The notes beneath the pieces are model-generated. The model saw nothing but the letters and a program-made list of their open reading frames with translations. It did not search any database and had not been told where the DNA came from. 64,000 nt of DNA. Source: Nocardia sp. CDC159 (GTDB taxonomy: Bacteria; Actinomycetota; Actinomycetes; Mycobacteriales; Mycobacteriaceae). Each line of letters opens with the position of its first letter. Position 1 is the stretch's first letter. Of this stretch, positions 23,630 to 32,802 are shown in pieces. The position numbers were made by a program, and so were the translations under genes. Location: contig NZ_JAMRXH010000017.1 of the NCBI RefSeq assembly GCF_023740735.1, positions 62,001 to 126,000 of the forward strand, given 5' to 3'.

Positions 23630-26104
23630 CTACGATCGACTACGCGAATAGGGCCAGGTCCACTCCGCGACGGCCGGAATGTCCTCCCCGTGCTCTCGCG
23701 TCCACGCCCGCGCCGCCAACCTGGCGTCCACCATCTCCTGCCGCAGCCCGGCCGCACGGGTCTGCAGCCCGGGCACCCGATCGATGACATCCATGACCAG
23801 ATGGAAGCGATCGAGATCGTTGAGCATCACCATGTCGAACGGCGTTGTGGTGGTGCCGTTCTCCTTGTAGCCGCGCACATGCAGCCCGGAGTGGTTGGTG
23901 CGCCGGTAGGTGAGTCGATGGATCAGCCACGGATAGCCGTGGAAGGCGAAGATCACCGGCCGGTTCGTGGTGAACAGCGTGTCGAACTCGCGGTCGGGCA
24001 GCCCGTGCGGATGTTCCTCGCTGGGCAGCAGCCGCATCAGATCCACCACATTGACGACCCGAATCCGCAACTGCGGCAGCCGCTCCCGCAGGATCGCGGC
24101 CGCGGCGAGGGTCTCCAGCGTCGGCACGTCCCCGGCGCATGCCAGCACCACGTCCGGCTCGGTGCCCAGTTCGTCGTTGTGCCCGGCCCACTCCCACAGG
24201 CCCGCGCCCCGCGCGCAGTGCGCGGCGGCCTCCGGCACCGACAGCCAATCCTGTTGCGGCTGTTTGCCCGCCACCACCACGTTCACGTAGTGCCGTGAGC
24301 GCAGGCAGTGGTCGTAGGTCGACAGCAGGGTGTTGGCGTCCGGTGGCAGATACACCCGCACGATCGAGGGCTTCTTGTTCAACACCACGTCGAGAAAGCC
24401 CGGATCCTGATGGGTGAATCCATTGTGATCCTGCCGCCAGACATGCGAGGACAGCAGGTAATTCAGGCTCGGCACGGGCCGCCGCCACGGCACCTGCGCA
24501 CTCGCGTCCAGCCACTTCGCGTGCTGATTGAACATGGCGTCCACGATGTGGATGAATGCCTCGTAGCAGGTGAACACCCCGTGCCGCCCGGTGAGCAGAT
24601 AACCCTCCAGCAGCCCCTGGCACATGTGCTCGGACAGCACCTCGATCACCCGGCCGCGGCGATCCAGCCCCACATCGAACTCGCCGACCTCGGCCTGCCA
24701 ATCGCGTCCGGTCACCTCCAGCACGTCCTGCAGCCGATTGCTGGCCAGCTCGTCGGGGGCGAAGGTGAGGAAGTTGTCCGGATTGGCCTTCGTCACATCG
24801 CGCAGCCAGCCGCCCAGCACCCGGGTCGCCTCATGTTTGGTCGCGCCCGGATCCGTGACCTCGACCCCGTACGAGCGCCAGTCGGGCAGCCGCAGATCCC
24901 GCAGCAGCGCACCGCCGTTGGCGACCGGATTGGCACTCATCCGCCGATCGCCGCTCGGATTGAGTCGTAGCACCTGCGGAAGCGGAGAACCGTTCTCGTC
25001 AAACAACTCCTCCGGCCGATACGACCGCAGCCACTGCTCGAGCACGGCCCGATGCGCCGCATCCGACCGCGCCCCGGGCAGCGGCACCTGATGGGCGCGG
25101 AAGGTGCCCTCGACCGGATCCCCGTCGACCTTGGGCGGGCAGGTCCAGCCCTTCGGCGTGCGCAGCACGATCATCGGCCAGAACGGCCGCGCGCCGTCCG
25201 CGCCGGACCGGGCCGAGCGCTGGATGTCGGCGATGCGGTCCAGGCAGGTGTCCACCGCCGCGGCCATGGCCTGATGCACCGCGGCCGGATCGTGCCCGGC
25301 GACCACGATCGGGTCGTAGCCGTACCCGCGCAGCAGCGACAGCAGTTCGGACTCCGGAACGCGGGCCAGCAACGTCGGATTGGCGATCTTGTACTCGTTG
25401 AGCGCCAGCACCGGCAGCACGGCGCCGTCGCGGGCCGGATTGAGGAATTTGTTCGCGTGCCAGCTCCCGGCCAGCGGCCCCGTCTCCGCCTCGCCGTCAC
25501 CGACCACGCAGAACACCGTCAGATCCGGATTGTCCAGCGCCGCACCGAACGCGTGCAGCAGCGAATAGCCGAGCTCACCACCCTCGTGGAACGACCCCGG
25601 CGTCTCCGGCGCGCAATGGCTGGGCACGCCGCCGGGGAAGGAGAACTGCCGGAAGAACTCCCGCATCCCCTCCACGTCGCGCGGTATATGGCTGTACAGC
25701 TCGGAATACGTACCCTCGAGCCAGCCGCAGGCATTGGGCCCCGGTCCGCCGTGACCGGGTCCGGCGACGAACACCGCGTTCAGGTCGCGGGCCAGGATGG
25801 CCCGATTGGCATGGGCCCACACCAGATTCAACCCCGGCACGGTGCCGAAATGGCCCAGCAGCCGCGGTTTGACGTGCTCGGCCGCCAGCGGCGTGCGCAG
25901 CAGCGGATTGGACATCAGATAGATCTGCCCGACCGACAGATAGTTCGCCGCTCGCCACCAGGCATCCAGGTCGGTGAGCTGATCATGGTCGAGCGGGCCG
26001 GGCGCCTCGCCCAGGTGATAGGGCTCCGGTGCGACGGTGTCGCCACCGCGAGTGCCGACATTGTCGGCCGAGGTGTCGCCACCGGCACTTGCCAACTGGG
26101 TCAT
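23630..26104 (-). CDS. xfp: Xylulose-5-phosphate/fructose-6-phosphate phosphoketolase
   Basis: This 824-residue thiamine diphosphate enzyme cleaves xylulose-5-P (and often fructose-6-P) with phosphate into acetyl-phosphate plus glyceraldehyde-3-P or erythrose-4-P. Evidence includes YLSVGQIYLMSNPLL, the GPGHGGPG loop, SFPGGVPSH, VVGDGEAETGPLAGSWHANKFL (the ThDP-binding GDG motif), and CYEAFIHIVDAMFNQHAKWL in the pyrimidine domain. The C-terminal FAFHGYPWLIHRLTYRRTNH is family-specific. ATG 26104 is preceded by GAGGAG; an in-frame ATG 42 nt earlier lacks one. No acetate kinase is adjacent. It is divergent from the FKBP gene. Confidence 0.95.
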   Translation of the reverse strand: MTQLASAGGDTSADNVGTRGGDTVAPEPYHLGEAPGPLDHDQLTDLDAWWRAANYLSVGQIYLMSNPLLRTPLAAEHVKPRLLGHFGTVPGLNLVWAHANRAILARDLNAVFVAGPGHGGPGPNACGWLEGTYSELYSHIPRDVEGMREFFRQFSFPGGVPSHCAPETPGSFHEGGELGYSLLHAFGAALDNPDLTVFCVVGDGEAETGPLAGSWHANKFLNPARDGAVLPVLALNEYKIANPTLLARVPESELLSLLRGYGYDPIVVAGHDPAAVHQAMAAAVDTCLDRIADIQRSARSGADGARPFWPMIVLRTPKGWTCPPKVDGDPVEGTFRAHQVPLPGARSDAAHRAVLEQWLRSYRPEELFDENGSPLPQVLRLNPSGDRRMSANPVANGGALLRDLRLPDWRSYGVEVTDPGATKHEATRVLGGWLRDVTKANPDNFLTFAPDELASNRLQDVLEVTGRDWQAEVGEFDVGLDRRGRVIEVLSEHMCQGLLEGYLLTGRHGVFTCYEAFIHIVDAMFNQHAKWLDASAQVPWRRPVPSLNYLLSSHVWRQDHNGFTHQDPGFLDVVLNKKPSIVRVYLPPDANTLLSTYDHCLRSRHYVNVVVAGKQPQQDWLSVPEAAAHCARGAGLWEWAGHNDELGTEPDVVLACAGDVPTLETLAAAAILRERLPQLRIRVVNVVDLMRLLPSEEHPHGLPDREFDTLFTTNRPVIFAFHGYPWLIHRLTYRRTNHSGLHVRGYKENGTTTTPFDMVMLNDLDRFHLVMDVIDRVPGLQTRAAGLRQEMVDARLAARAWTREHGEDIPAVAEWTWPYSRSRS

Positions 26105-26198
26105 CCGCGAACTCCTCACGTAGGACGTCGCTTTGGGCCTACCCACCCTGTGCCCTGCCAGTCACGCTACCGGCGCGATGTGACCGAGACGCGTCCGT

Positions 26199-26204
26199 TA
26201 GGGT
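26199..26204 (+). promoter_or_regulatory. -10 box TAGGGT of a leaderless transcript (FKBP gene)
   Basis: TAGGGT ends 7 nt before ATG 26212, and no Shine-Dalgarno is present. Confidence 0.45.
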
Positions 26205-26211
26205 GCCGCGC

Positions 26212-26778
26212 ATGACCCCACTGGCCCGGATCATCGGCTCGACCGTGCTCGTCGCGACCGCAGTCGCCCTCACCGCCTGCGGAAACGGTGACGACAAGAG
26301 TTCGCCCGCACCCGCTGCGACGCCGTCGAAAACGGTGTCCGGAGCGGCCGCGCCGACCGCGAGCCACGGCCGCGAGTGCACGGCCGACGACATCAAGACC
26401 ACCGGCGGTTTCGGTGAGCCGCCCACCATCACGATCCCCGGCGACTGCGATCCGCCCAAGCGGCTGATCACCAAGGACCTCGTCGAGGGCAGCGGCCCCG
26501 GCGCGGTGGCCGGACAGCAGCTGACCATGAACTACACGCTGGTCACCTGGTCGGATCGGCAGAAGCTGGACAGCTCCTTCGACGCCGGGGAGCCCTTCCC
26601 GGTCACGCTCGGCGCGGGCCAGGTCATCCGCGGCTGGGACGAGGGCCTGCTCGGCGTGCGGCAGGGCGGCCGCCGGTTGCTGATCATCCCGCCGGATCTG
26701 GGCTACGGAAAGGGCGGCAACGGCATCAAACCCGACGAGACGCTGGTGTTCGTGACCGATGCCGTCAAGGTGGGCTAG
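26212..26778 (+). CDS. FKBP-type peptidyl-prolyl isomerase lipoprotein
   Basis: A 188-residue exported prolyl isomerase. The N-terminus is a lipoprotein signal with lipobox LTAC (Cys23), after which a Ser/Pro/Ala linker leads to the FKBP domain (residues about 85-188). That domain has the active-site pattern GSGPGAVAGQQLTMNYTLVTW, FDAGEPFPVTLGAGQVIRGWDEGLLG and RRLLIIPPDLGYGKGG...LVFVTDAV. It should be anchored on the outer face of the membrane and assist folding of secreted proteins. It sits just upstream of tig on the same strand, grouping two FKBP-fold folding factors. Confidence 0.93.
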   Translation: MTPLARIIGSTVLVATAVALTACGNGDDKSSPAPAATPSKTVSGAAAPTASHGRECTADDIKTTGGFGEPPTITIPGDCDPPKRLITKDLVEGSGPGAVAGQQLTMNYTLVTWSDRQKLDSSFDAGEPFPVTLGAGQVIRGWDEGLLGVRQGGRRLLIIPPDLGYGKGGNGIKPDETLVFVTDAVKVG

Positions 26779-26892
26779 CAGCGGCCGATTGCAGCCATGC
26801 CCATGACGTCGACTAACCTGGTCGGGATGCGATCGGGGGGACCGAACACGTCAACCAGAGAACTCGTCAGAACGAACACAAGGAGCATGTCC

Positions 26893-28260
26893 GTGAAGAG
26901 CACCGTCGAGCAGCTGAGCCCGACCCGGGTCCGCATCAACGTCGAGGTGCCCTTCGAGGAACTGAAGCCGGACTTCGACCGGGCCTATCAGGCGCTGGCC
27001 AAGCAGGTGCGCATCCCCGGCTTCCGCCCGGGCAAGGCGCCGGCCAAGCTGCTGGAGGCCCGCCTGGGCCGCGGCGCGATCCTCGAGCAGGTCGTCAACG
27101 ACGCGCTGCCCGCCCGCTACAGCGAGGCCGTGGTCTCCGCCGATGTGAAGGTCATCGGCCGCCCCGAGATCGAGATCACCAAGATCGAGGACGGCCAGGA
27201 GCTGGCCTTCACCGCCGAGGTCGACGTCCGCCCGGAGATCACCCTGCCGGAGTACTCCGATATCGCCGTCACCGTCGACCCGATCGCGGTGGAGGACGCC
27301 GACATCGAGCAGCAGCTGCAGTCGCTGCGCCAGCGCTTCGGCACTCTGAAGAGCGTCGAGCGCCCGGTCCAGAACGGCGACTTCGTCTCCATCGACCTGT
27401 CGGCCACCGTGGACGGCCAGGAGGTCAGCGAGGCCTCCACCACCGGCCTGTCCCACGAGGTCGGCTCGGGCCAGCTGATCGAGGGTCTGGACGAGACCCT
27501 GGTCGGCATGACCGCCGAGGAGTCCAAGGACTTCACCTCGACCCTGGTCGCCGGTGAGTTCGCGGGCAAGGAGGCCGTGATCACCGTGAAGGTGAACTCG
27601 GTCAAGGAGCGCGAGCTGCCCGAGGCCGATGACGAATTCGCCCAGATGGCAAGCGAATTCGACACCATCGAGGAGCTGAAGGCCGACCTGCGCAAGCGCG
27701 TGGAGCAGGTCAAGAAGGTGCAGCAGGCGGGCGAGATCCGCGACAAGGTGCTCGAGGCGCTGCTGGAGAAGACCGAGGTGCCGCTGCCCGAGGGCGCGGT
27801 GCAGGCCGAGGTCGACGCGGTGACCCACGACGCGGTGCACGGCTTCGACCACGACGAGGCGAAGTTCGCCGAGGCGCTGGCGGCGCAGGGCTCCTCGCGC
27901 GAGGAGTTCGACTCCGACGCCAAGGAGTCGGCCGAGAAGTCGGTCAAGACCCAGCTGCTGCTCGACGCCATCGCCGAGAAGGAGAACACCCAGGTCGGCC
28001 AGGACGAGCTCACCGAGCGCATCCTGTTCCAGTCGCAGCGCTACGGCCTGTCGCCGGAGCAGTTCATCCAGCAGGTCCAGCAGGCCGGTCAGTTGGGTGC
28101 GATCTTCGCCGACGTGCGCCGCGGCAAGGCGCTGGCGACCGTGGTCGGCCAGGCCAAGGTGACCGACACCGCGGGCAACGCGGTCGACACCACCGAGATG
28201 TTCGGCAGCCCGGACGAGGAGGGCTCCGAGGAGCAGCCCGCCGCGGCGAGCGCCGAGTAA
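26893..28260 (+). CDS. tig: Trigger factor, ribosome-associated chaperone
   Basis: Tig (455 residues) binds the ribosome exit and shields nascent chains. The N-terminal ribosome-binding domain carries IPGFRPGKAPAKLLEARLG (residues about 36-54), the FKBP-like PPIase domain spans roughly 155-240 (GDFVSIDLSATVDG, then THEVGSGQLIEGLDETLVGM-like segment), and the C-terminal helical domain ends in an acidic EEQPAAASAE tail. GTG 26893 is chosen because AAGGAG (26880-26885) is 7 nt away and the protein then begins MKSTVEQLSPTRV like the mycobacterial protein. ATG 26887 is too close to that site. Confidence 0.96.
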   Translation: MKSTVEQLSPTRVRINVEVPFEELKPDFDRAYQALAKQVRIPGFRPGKAPAKLLEARLGRGAILEQVVNDALPARYSEAVVSADVKVIGRPEIEITKIEDGQELAFTAEVDVRPEITLPEYSDIAVTVDPIAVEDADIEQQLQSLRQRFGTLKSVERPVQNGDFVSIDLSATVDGQEVSEASTTGLSHEVGSGQLIEGLDETLVGMTAEESKDFTSTLVAGEFAGKEAVITVKVNSVKERELPEADDEFAQMASEFDTIEELKADLRKRVEQVKKVQQAGEIRDKVLEALLEKTEVPLPEGAVQAEVDAVTHDAVHGFDHDEAKFAEALAAQGSSREEFDSDAKESAEKSVKTQLLLDAIAEKENTQVGQDELTERILFQSQRYGLSPEQFIQQVQQAGQLGAIFADVRRGKALATVVGQAKVTDTAGNAVDTTEMFGSPDEEGSEEQPAAASAE

Positions 28261-28323
28261 TTACATGCAACAGCAGCGCGAATGTCCTTTGGTGATTGCG
28301 AAATTTGCGCTGTGAGCGAAGGA

Positions 28324-28351
28324 GGGCGGTACCGGGAGTTCGGTGCCGCCC
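28324..28351 (+). terminator. Stem-loop terminator of tig
   Basis: GGGCGGTACC (28324-28333) pairs with GGTGCCGCCC (28342-28351) with one T-G wobble, and TGCTTCGTT follows. It separates tig from the clpP1P2 promoter region. Confidence 0.7.
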
Positions 28352-28390
28352 TGCTTCGTTAGGGTTTGTGTCAGCGAATCAGAAATGGCC

Positions 28391-28404
28391 GTGCTAGCTA
28401 GCAC
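28391..28404. promoter_or_regulatory. 14-bp palindrome upstream of clpP1
   Basis: GTGCTAGCTAGCAC is perfectly self-complementary and lies 28 nt before the clpP1 start, where an operator would sit. It does not resemble the CGC-N5-GCG core near the second clpP operon. Confidence 0.35.
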
Positions 28405-28431
28405 CGAGCCGGTGAGAGAGGGCAGGTATCC

Positions 28432-29046
28432 GTGACAATCAATCAGGCAGGGCCGGTCATGACATCCGCGACCGCTGGTCTCAACCTCAGTGACTCCGTG
28501 TTCGAGCGCCTGCTGCGCGACCGCATCATCTTCCTGGGTACACAGGTCGACGACGATATCGCCAACAAGCTGTGCGCCCAGCTCCTGCTCCTGGCGGCCG
28601 AGGATCCGACTCGCGACATCTCGCTGTACATCAACTCGCCCGGCGGCTCGGTGACCGCGGGCATGGCGATCTACGACACGATGCAGCTGGTCGAGCCGGA
28701 CGTTGCCACCTACGGCCTGGGCCTGGCCGCCTCGATGGGCCAGTTCCTGCTCACCGCGGGCGCCAAGGGCAAGCGCTTCGCCCTGCCGCACGCGCGAATC
28801 ATGATGCATCAGCCCTCCGCGGGCATCGGTGGCTCGGCCGCCGACATCGCGATCATGGCCGAGCAGTTCGCGCACACCAAGCGCGAGCTCAACGAGCTGC
28901 AGGCGCTGCACACGGGCAAGTCGGTCGAGCAGGTGACCGCCGACGCCGACCGCGACCGGTGGTTCACCGCGAAGGAAGCCCTCGAGTACGGCTTCATCGA
29001 CAGCGTGATCACCCACGCCCGCCAGGCCAACGGCACCGCCAACTAG
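28432..29046 (+). CDS. clpP1: ClpP1 protease subunit
   Basis: ClpP1 (204 residues) forms one ring of the mixed ClpP1P2 peptidase used with ClpX and ClpC1. The full triad is present: Ser in GLGLAASMGQFLL, His in LPHARIMMHQP, and Asp in ADADRDRWFTAKEALEYGF. The oligomerisation motif INSPGGSVTAGMAIYDTMQ is canonical. GTG 28432 is taken as the start because its length then matches mycobacterial ClpP1 and AGGGCAGG lies upstream; ATG 28459 is a shorter alternative. The clpP2 start follows 31 nt downstream. Confidence 0.96.
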   Translation: MTINQAGPVMTSATAGLNLSDSVFERLLRDRIIFLGTQVDDDIANKLCAQLLLLAAEDPTRDISLYINSPGGSVTAGMAIYDTMQLVEPDVATYGLGLAASMGQFLLTAGAKGKRFALPHARIMMHQPSAGIGGSAADIAIMAEQFAHTKRELNELQALHTGKSVEQVTADADRDRWFTAKEALEYGFIDSVITHARQANGTAN

Positions 29047-29077
29047 CTCACCGACTTCGAGACCTTTGGAGACGAAG

Positions 29078-29746
29078 ATGACTCATTTCGATCCCCGCGC
29101 CGGGCTGTCCGGTGTCGCGCCGGCCGGTCCGCAGGCGCGCTACATCCTGCCGTCGTTCATCGAACACTCCAGCTTCGGTGTCAAGGAGTCCAACCCGTAC
29201 AACAAGCTGTTCGAGGAGCGCATCATCTTCCTCGGCGCGACGGTGGACGACACCTCGGCCAACGACATCATGGCCCAGCTGCTGGTGCTCGAGTCGTTGG
29301 ATCCCGACCGTGACATCACGATGTACATCAACTCCCCCGGCGGCTCGTTCACCGCGCTGATGGCCATCTACGACACCATGCAGTACGTGCGCGCCGACGT
29401 CGCGACCGTCTGCCTGGGCCAGGCCGCCTCCGCCGCCGCGGTGCTGCTGGCCGCGGGTACCCCCGGCAAGCGCGCCTGCCTGCCCAACGCCCGCGTGCTG
29501 ATCCACCAGCCCTCGCTGGAGGGTGGCATTCAGGGCCAGGTCTCCGACCTGGAGATCCAGGCCGCCGAGATCGAGCGCATGCGCCGCCAGATGGAGACCA
29601 CCCTGGCCCGGCACACCGGTAAGGACGCCGACACGATCCGCAAGGACACCGATCGCGACAAGATCCTCACCGCCGAGGAGGCCAAGGAATACGGGATCAT
29701 CGATACCGTGTTCGACTACCGGAAGCTGAGCGCCCAGAAGAAGTGA
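29078..29746 (+). CDS. clpP2: ClpP2 protease subunit
   Basis: ClpP2 (222 residues) is the partner ring of ClpP1. It has the longer N-terminus typical of ClpP2 (ARYILPSFIEHSSFGVKESN) before RIIFLGATVDD. The triad is intact: Ser in LGQAASAAAVLL, His in LPNARVLIHQP, and Asp in DTDRDKILTAEEAKEYG. GGAG at 29068-29071 supports ATG 29078. Comparing this protein with the Ser-less paralogue at 3776-4366 shows that the latter is ClpP2-like (VLLAAGTPGxR is shared), while the active partner at 4363-4965 is ClpP1-like (GQFLL is shared). Confidence 0.96.
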   Translation: MTHFDPRAGLSGVAPAGPQARYILPSFIEHSSFGVKESNPYNKLFEERIIFLGATVDDTSANDIMAQLLVLESLDPDRDITMYINSPGGSFTALMAIYDTMQYVRADVATVCLGQAASAAAVLLAAGTPGKRACLPNARVLIHQPSLEGGIQGQVSDLEIQAAEIERMRRQMETTLARHTGKDADTIRKDTDRDKILTAEEAKEYGIIDTVFDYRKLSAQKK

Positions 29747-29754
29747 GCGTGGCG

Positions 29755-29782
29755 GCCTTCCGTCGTCTCGGCGGCGGAAGGC
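29755..29782 (+). terminator. Stem-loop after clpP2
   Basis: GCCTTCCG (29755-29762) pairs with CGGAAGGC (29775-29782). No T-run follows, so it may terminate weakly or only stabilise the 3' end of the clpP1P2 message. The rest of the 287-bp gap to clpX shows no gene. Confidence 0.5.
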
Positions 29783-30033
29783 ACGCCCGGAGTGAGAAAC
29801 GTGCCCCAAGTTGTCGACCTGTATCGCGTCTACCGGGTACGGTCACTAGAGGGACCTTTGCTCATGGTTGTCGGCACGGTCGAAGGACCTGAGGACAAAA
29901 CTGCCGGAATCCCCGAAAAATCCGATCGGCGCACGACACCGATCGTTGTAGGGCGGGTAGCGTAGTTCGAAGGCGGCTTGTCGGCTTCCGAGACAGACGG
30001 TTGCACGCGGACAAGGAAGTAGGGACCCACGAG

Positions 30034-31317
30034 ATGGCGCGCATCGGTGATGGCGGCGATCTGCTCAAATGCTCGTTCTGCGGAAAGAGCCAGAAGCAGG
30101 TCAAGAAGCTCATTGCGGGACCGGGTGTATACATCTGCGACGAGTGCATCGATCTGTGCAACGAGATCATCGAGGAGGAGCTGGCCGAGTCCAGCGAGGT
30201 CAAACTCGATGAGCTGCCCAAGCCCGCAGAGATTCGGGAGTTCCTCGAGCAGTACGTGATCGGCCAGGACACCGCCAAGCGGACCCTCGCCGTGGCCGTA
30301 TACAACCACTACAAGCGCATTCAGGCGGGCGACAAGGGTCGCGACGGCCGCGGGGAGCCGGTCGAGCTGACCAAGTCGAACATTCTGATGCTGGGACCCA
30401 CCGGCTGCGGTAAGACGTATCTGGCGCAGACGCTGGCGAAGATGCTGAACGTGCCGTTCGCCATCGCCGACGCCACCGCCCTCACCGAGGCGGGTTATGT
30501 CGGTGAGGATGTCGAGAACATCCTGCTCAAGCTGATTCAGGCCGCCGACTACGACGTCAAGCGCGCCGAGACCGGCATCATCTACATCGACGAGGTCGAC
30601 AAGATCGCCCGCAAGAGCGAGAACCCGTCGATCACCCGCGACGTCTCCGGCGAGGGCGTGCAGCAGGCGCTGCTGAAGATCCTGGAGGGCACCCAGGCGA
30701 GCGTGCCGCCGCAGGGCGGGCGCAAGCATCCGCATCAGGAGTTCATCCAGATCGACACCACCAACGTGCTGTTCATCGTGGCGGGCGCGTTCGCGGGTCT
30801 GGAGAAGATCGTGCAGGACCGGGTCGGCAAGCGCGGCATCGGGTTCGGCGCGGAGGTGCGCTCGAAGGCCGAGATCGACACGACCGACCACTTCGCCGAC
30901 GTGATGCCGGAAGATCTGATCAAGTACGGCCTGATTCCCGAGTTCATCGGTCGCCTGCCGATCGTGGCCTCGGTGACCAATCTCGACAAGGAATCGCTGG
31001 TGCGCATCCTGTCCGAGCCGAAGAACGCGTTGGTGAAGCAGTACGTCCGCCTGTTCGAAATGGACGGCGTCGAACTGGAATTCACCACCGACGCCCTGGA
31101 AGCCGTTGCCGACCAGGCGATTCTGCGCGGCACCGGCGCTCGTGGCCTGCGCGCCATCATGGAAGAGGTTCTGTTGCCGGTGATGTACGACATCCCCAGC
31201 CGCGACGATGTCGCCAAGGTGGTCGTCAATGCCGATACGGTGAACGACAATGTGCTGCCGACGATCGTTCCGCGCAAGCCGGTGCAGCGCACCGAGCGGC
31301 GCGAGAAGTCGGCCTAG
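30034..31317 (+). CDS. clpX: ATP-dependent Clp unfoldase ClpX
   Basis: ClpX (427 residues) unfolds tagged proteins and feeds them to ClpP. It has the N-terminal C4 zinc-binding domain (Cys13, Cys16, Cys35, Cys38), Walker A GPTGCGKT at 121-128, Walker B IIYIDEVDKI, the sensor region VLFIVAGAFAGLE, and the ClpP-docking loop with IGF in KRGIGFGAE. The C-terminal lid ends in a basic tail. A purine-rich AAGGAAGTAGGG precedes ATG 30034. It is the only Clp ATPase here and may serve both ClpP pairs. Confidence 0.97.
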   Translation: MARIGDGGDLLKCSFCGKSQKQVKKLIAGPGVYICDECIDLCNEIIEEELAESSEVKLDELPKPAEIREFLEQYVIGQDTAKRTLAVAVYNHYKRIQAGDKGRDGRGEPVELTKSNILMLGPTGCGKTYLAQTLAKMLNVPFAIADATALTEAGYVGEDVENILLKLIQAADYDVKRAETGIIYIDEVDKIARKSENPSITRDVSGEGVQQALLKILEGTQASVPPQGGRKHPHQEFIQIDTTNVLFIVAGAFAGLEKIVQDRVGKRGIGFGAEVRSKAEIDTTDHFADVMPEDLIKYGLIPEFIGRLPIVASVTNLDKESLVRILSEPKNALVKQYVRLFEMDGVELEFTTDALEAVADQAILRGTGARGLRAIMEEVLLPVMYDIPSRDDVAKVVVNADTVNDNVLPTIVPRKPVQRTERREKSA

Positions 31318-31332
31318 TCGCATTCGGACAGC

Positions 31333-31368
31333 ACAGCGGGCCCGGGAGTTTTCTCCCGGGCCCGCTGT
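31333..31368 (+). terminator. Strong intrinsic terminator of clpX
   Basis: A perfect 15-bp stem (31333-31347 with 31354-31368, ACAGCGGGCCCGGGA and its complement) has a 6-nt loop and is followed by CTTTCTG. Confidence 0.85.
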
Positions 31369-31496
31369 CTTTCTGTGGTCCGGCAGCGCTGACGGCGCAC
31401 ATTATCTCTAGTTCCGCTGGGGGATCGCGGTAAACCGGCGTGCCCGAGTTTCGGATGTGGTGGTGGCCACACGTTTGCGCCTGCTGATAATAAGCA

Positions 31497-31525
31497 TGGA
31501 CATACGATCTGCGATCGCTTACGAT
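31497..31525 (+). promoter_or_regulatory. Promoter TGGACA-17-TACGAT for a leaderless transcript
   Basis: TGGACA (31497-31502) and TACGAT (31520-31525) are spaced by 17 bp, and the -10 box ends 7 nt before ATG 31533. This is the best-formed promoter I found in the window. Confidence 0.65.
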
Positions 31526-31532
31526 TTCGAGC

Positions 31533-32126
31533 ATGACTGATATACGGGAATGCAACCGCCGAGCGGTGGACTACAGCGCCGAGATCGTGTCCCGGGTGAC
31601 CGCCGATGATCTGGATCGCCCCACGCCGTGCGCGGCCTGGAAGCTTTCGGACCTGTTGGCGCATATGACCGTCCAGCATCGCGGCTTCGCGGCGGCCGCT
31701 CGCGGGCGCGGCGGCGATCCGGCGGTCTGGCAGCCTGCCCCGCTCGCCGACGATCCGATCGCGGACTACCGGGATGCCGCCGCCGACGTCCTCGCCGCGT
31801 TCACCGAGAAGGGAGTGCCGGAACGGGATTTCGCCATGGCCGAATTCGGGCCGGATGTCACCGTTCCCGGCCAGCAGGCCATCGGGTTTCACTTCATCGA
31901 CTACGTGGTGCACGGCTGGGATGTGGCCCGGACGCTCGGTTTCGACTACCACCTGGCCGACGACCTCGCCGAGCCCGCGCTGGAGATCGCCCTGGCGGTC
32001 CCGGACAACGAGGTGCGCCTGGCTCCGGGTGCGCCCTTCGCTCCCGCCGTGCGGGCTGGCGAGTCGGCCACCGCCCTGGACCGCATTCTGGCAGCGCTGG
32101 GGCGATCGCCGCAGTGGCCCAACTGA
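31533..32126 (+). CDS. TIGR03086-family metal-binding protein
   Basis: A 197-residue protein of the TIGR03086 branch of the mycothiol-dependent maleylpyruvate isomerase/DinB superfamily. It shows CAAWKLSDLLAHMTVQHRGF (residues about 33-52) with the first His, and IGFHFIDYVVHGWDVARTLGF (near 113-133) with the HGWDVA motif that supplies further metal ligands. The substrate is unknown; members are thought to use mycothiol or a metal for S-transfer or isomerisation. A well-formed leaderless promoter drives it alone. The next gene, a MarR regulator, starts 82 nt downstream. Confidence 0.83.
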   Translation: MTDIRECNRRAVDYSAEIVSRVTADDLDRPTPCAAWKLSDLLAHMTVQHRGFAAAARGRGGDPAVWQPAPLADDPIADYRDAAADVLAAFTEKGVPERDFAMAEFGPDVTVPGQQAIGFHFIDYVVHGWDVARTLGFDYHLADDLAEPALEIALAVPDNEVRLAPGAPFAPAVRAGESATALDRILAALGRSPQWPN

Positions 32127-32196
32127 ATTCGCGGGAGTTGCGGCGAGCGCCGGTTGCTCTGCGGCCCGGCATGCGTTTGGAGGGGAGCCGGGGACG

Positions 32197-32202
32197 TAAG
32201 TT
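32197..32202 (+). promoter_or_regulatory. -10 box TAAGTT of a leaderless transcript (MarR gene)
   Basis: TAAGTT ends 6 nt before ATG 32209. A purine-rich GGAGGGGAG lies further upstream, too far to act as a Shine-Dalgarno. Confidence 0.4.
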
Positions 32203-32208
32203 GATCGC

Positions 32209-32667
32209 ATGGCGAAGACGGAGCGGCCGGATTTGGCGGCGATGATCGTGCCGTTGGCGCGGGCGTTGATGGCGTTGGAGCGGCCGGTGCTGGCGGAGCA
32301 CGGGGTGAGCATGTGGGGGTATGCGGTGTTGTCGGCGCTCGGGCGGGGGACCGCGCGGGGGCAGGGGGTGCTGGCCGAGGAGATCGGGGCCGACAAGACG
32401 CGGATCATTCCGGTGCTGGACGATCTGCAGGAGCGGGGATTGATCGAGCGCCGGCCCGACCCGGCCGATCGACGGGCCCGGCTGCTCGCGTTGACTCCGG
32501 CGGGGCGGGCGCTGCGCGACGCTGTGCAGGCCGATATTCAGGCCAGGGAGGAGAAGCTACTGGATCGGCTCAGCGCCGCCGACCGCCGCGGCTTTCTCAA
32601 CGCCCTGTCCATCCTCGCCGCGCTCCCTCGCGAGGAGGTCGTCGGCGAGAGCGCCACCCCGCGGTGA
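32209..32667 (+). CDS. MarR-family transcriptional regulator
   Basis: A 152-residue winged-helix regulator. Residues about 30-100 hold the MarR core: HGVSMWGYAVLSALGRG, the recognition helix region LAEEIGADKTRIIPVLDDLQERGLI, and the wing RRPDPADRRARLLALTPAGRAL. It should bind DNA as a dimer and respond to a small molecule. The upstream neighbour encodes a metal-binding protein of unknown function on the same strand, which could be its target. No separate operator was identified. Confidence 0.9.
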   Translation: MAKTERPDLAAMIVPLARALMALERPVLAEHGVSMWGYAVLSALGRGTARGQGVLAEEIGADKTRIIPVLDDLQERGLIERRPDPADRRARLLALTPAGRALRDAVQADIQAREEKLLDRLSAADRRGFLNALSILAALPREEVVGESATPR

Positions 32668-32802
32668 CGCCCCCCCGAGCTCTCTCATCGGACCCGGTGA
32701 CGACCGATGCCCCCAGTCGCGCCCGCTGTCGAAGGTCGTCGTTGACCTTCCGTGGTTCGCCGTTGAACCTTCGTCCGATGTCTGCTCATCGCCCTCGGAG
32801 TC

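Noticed and set aside
28261..28431. CGC-N5-GCG operator before clpP1
   Set aside because: I looked for the ClgR-type core before clpP1 and found only half sites, so I do not claim that the regulator at 3409 controls clpP1P2.
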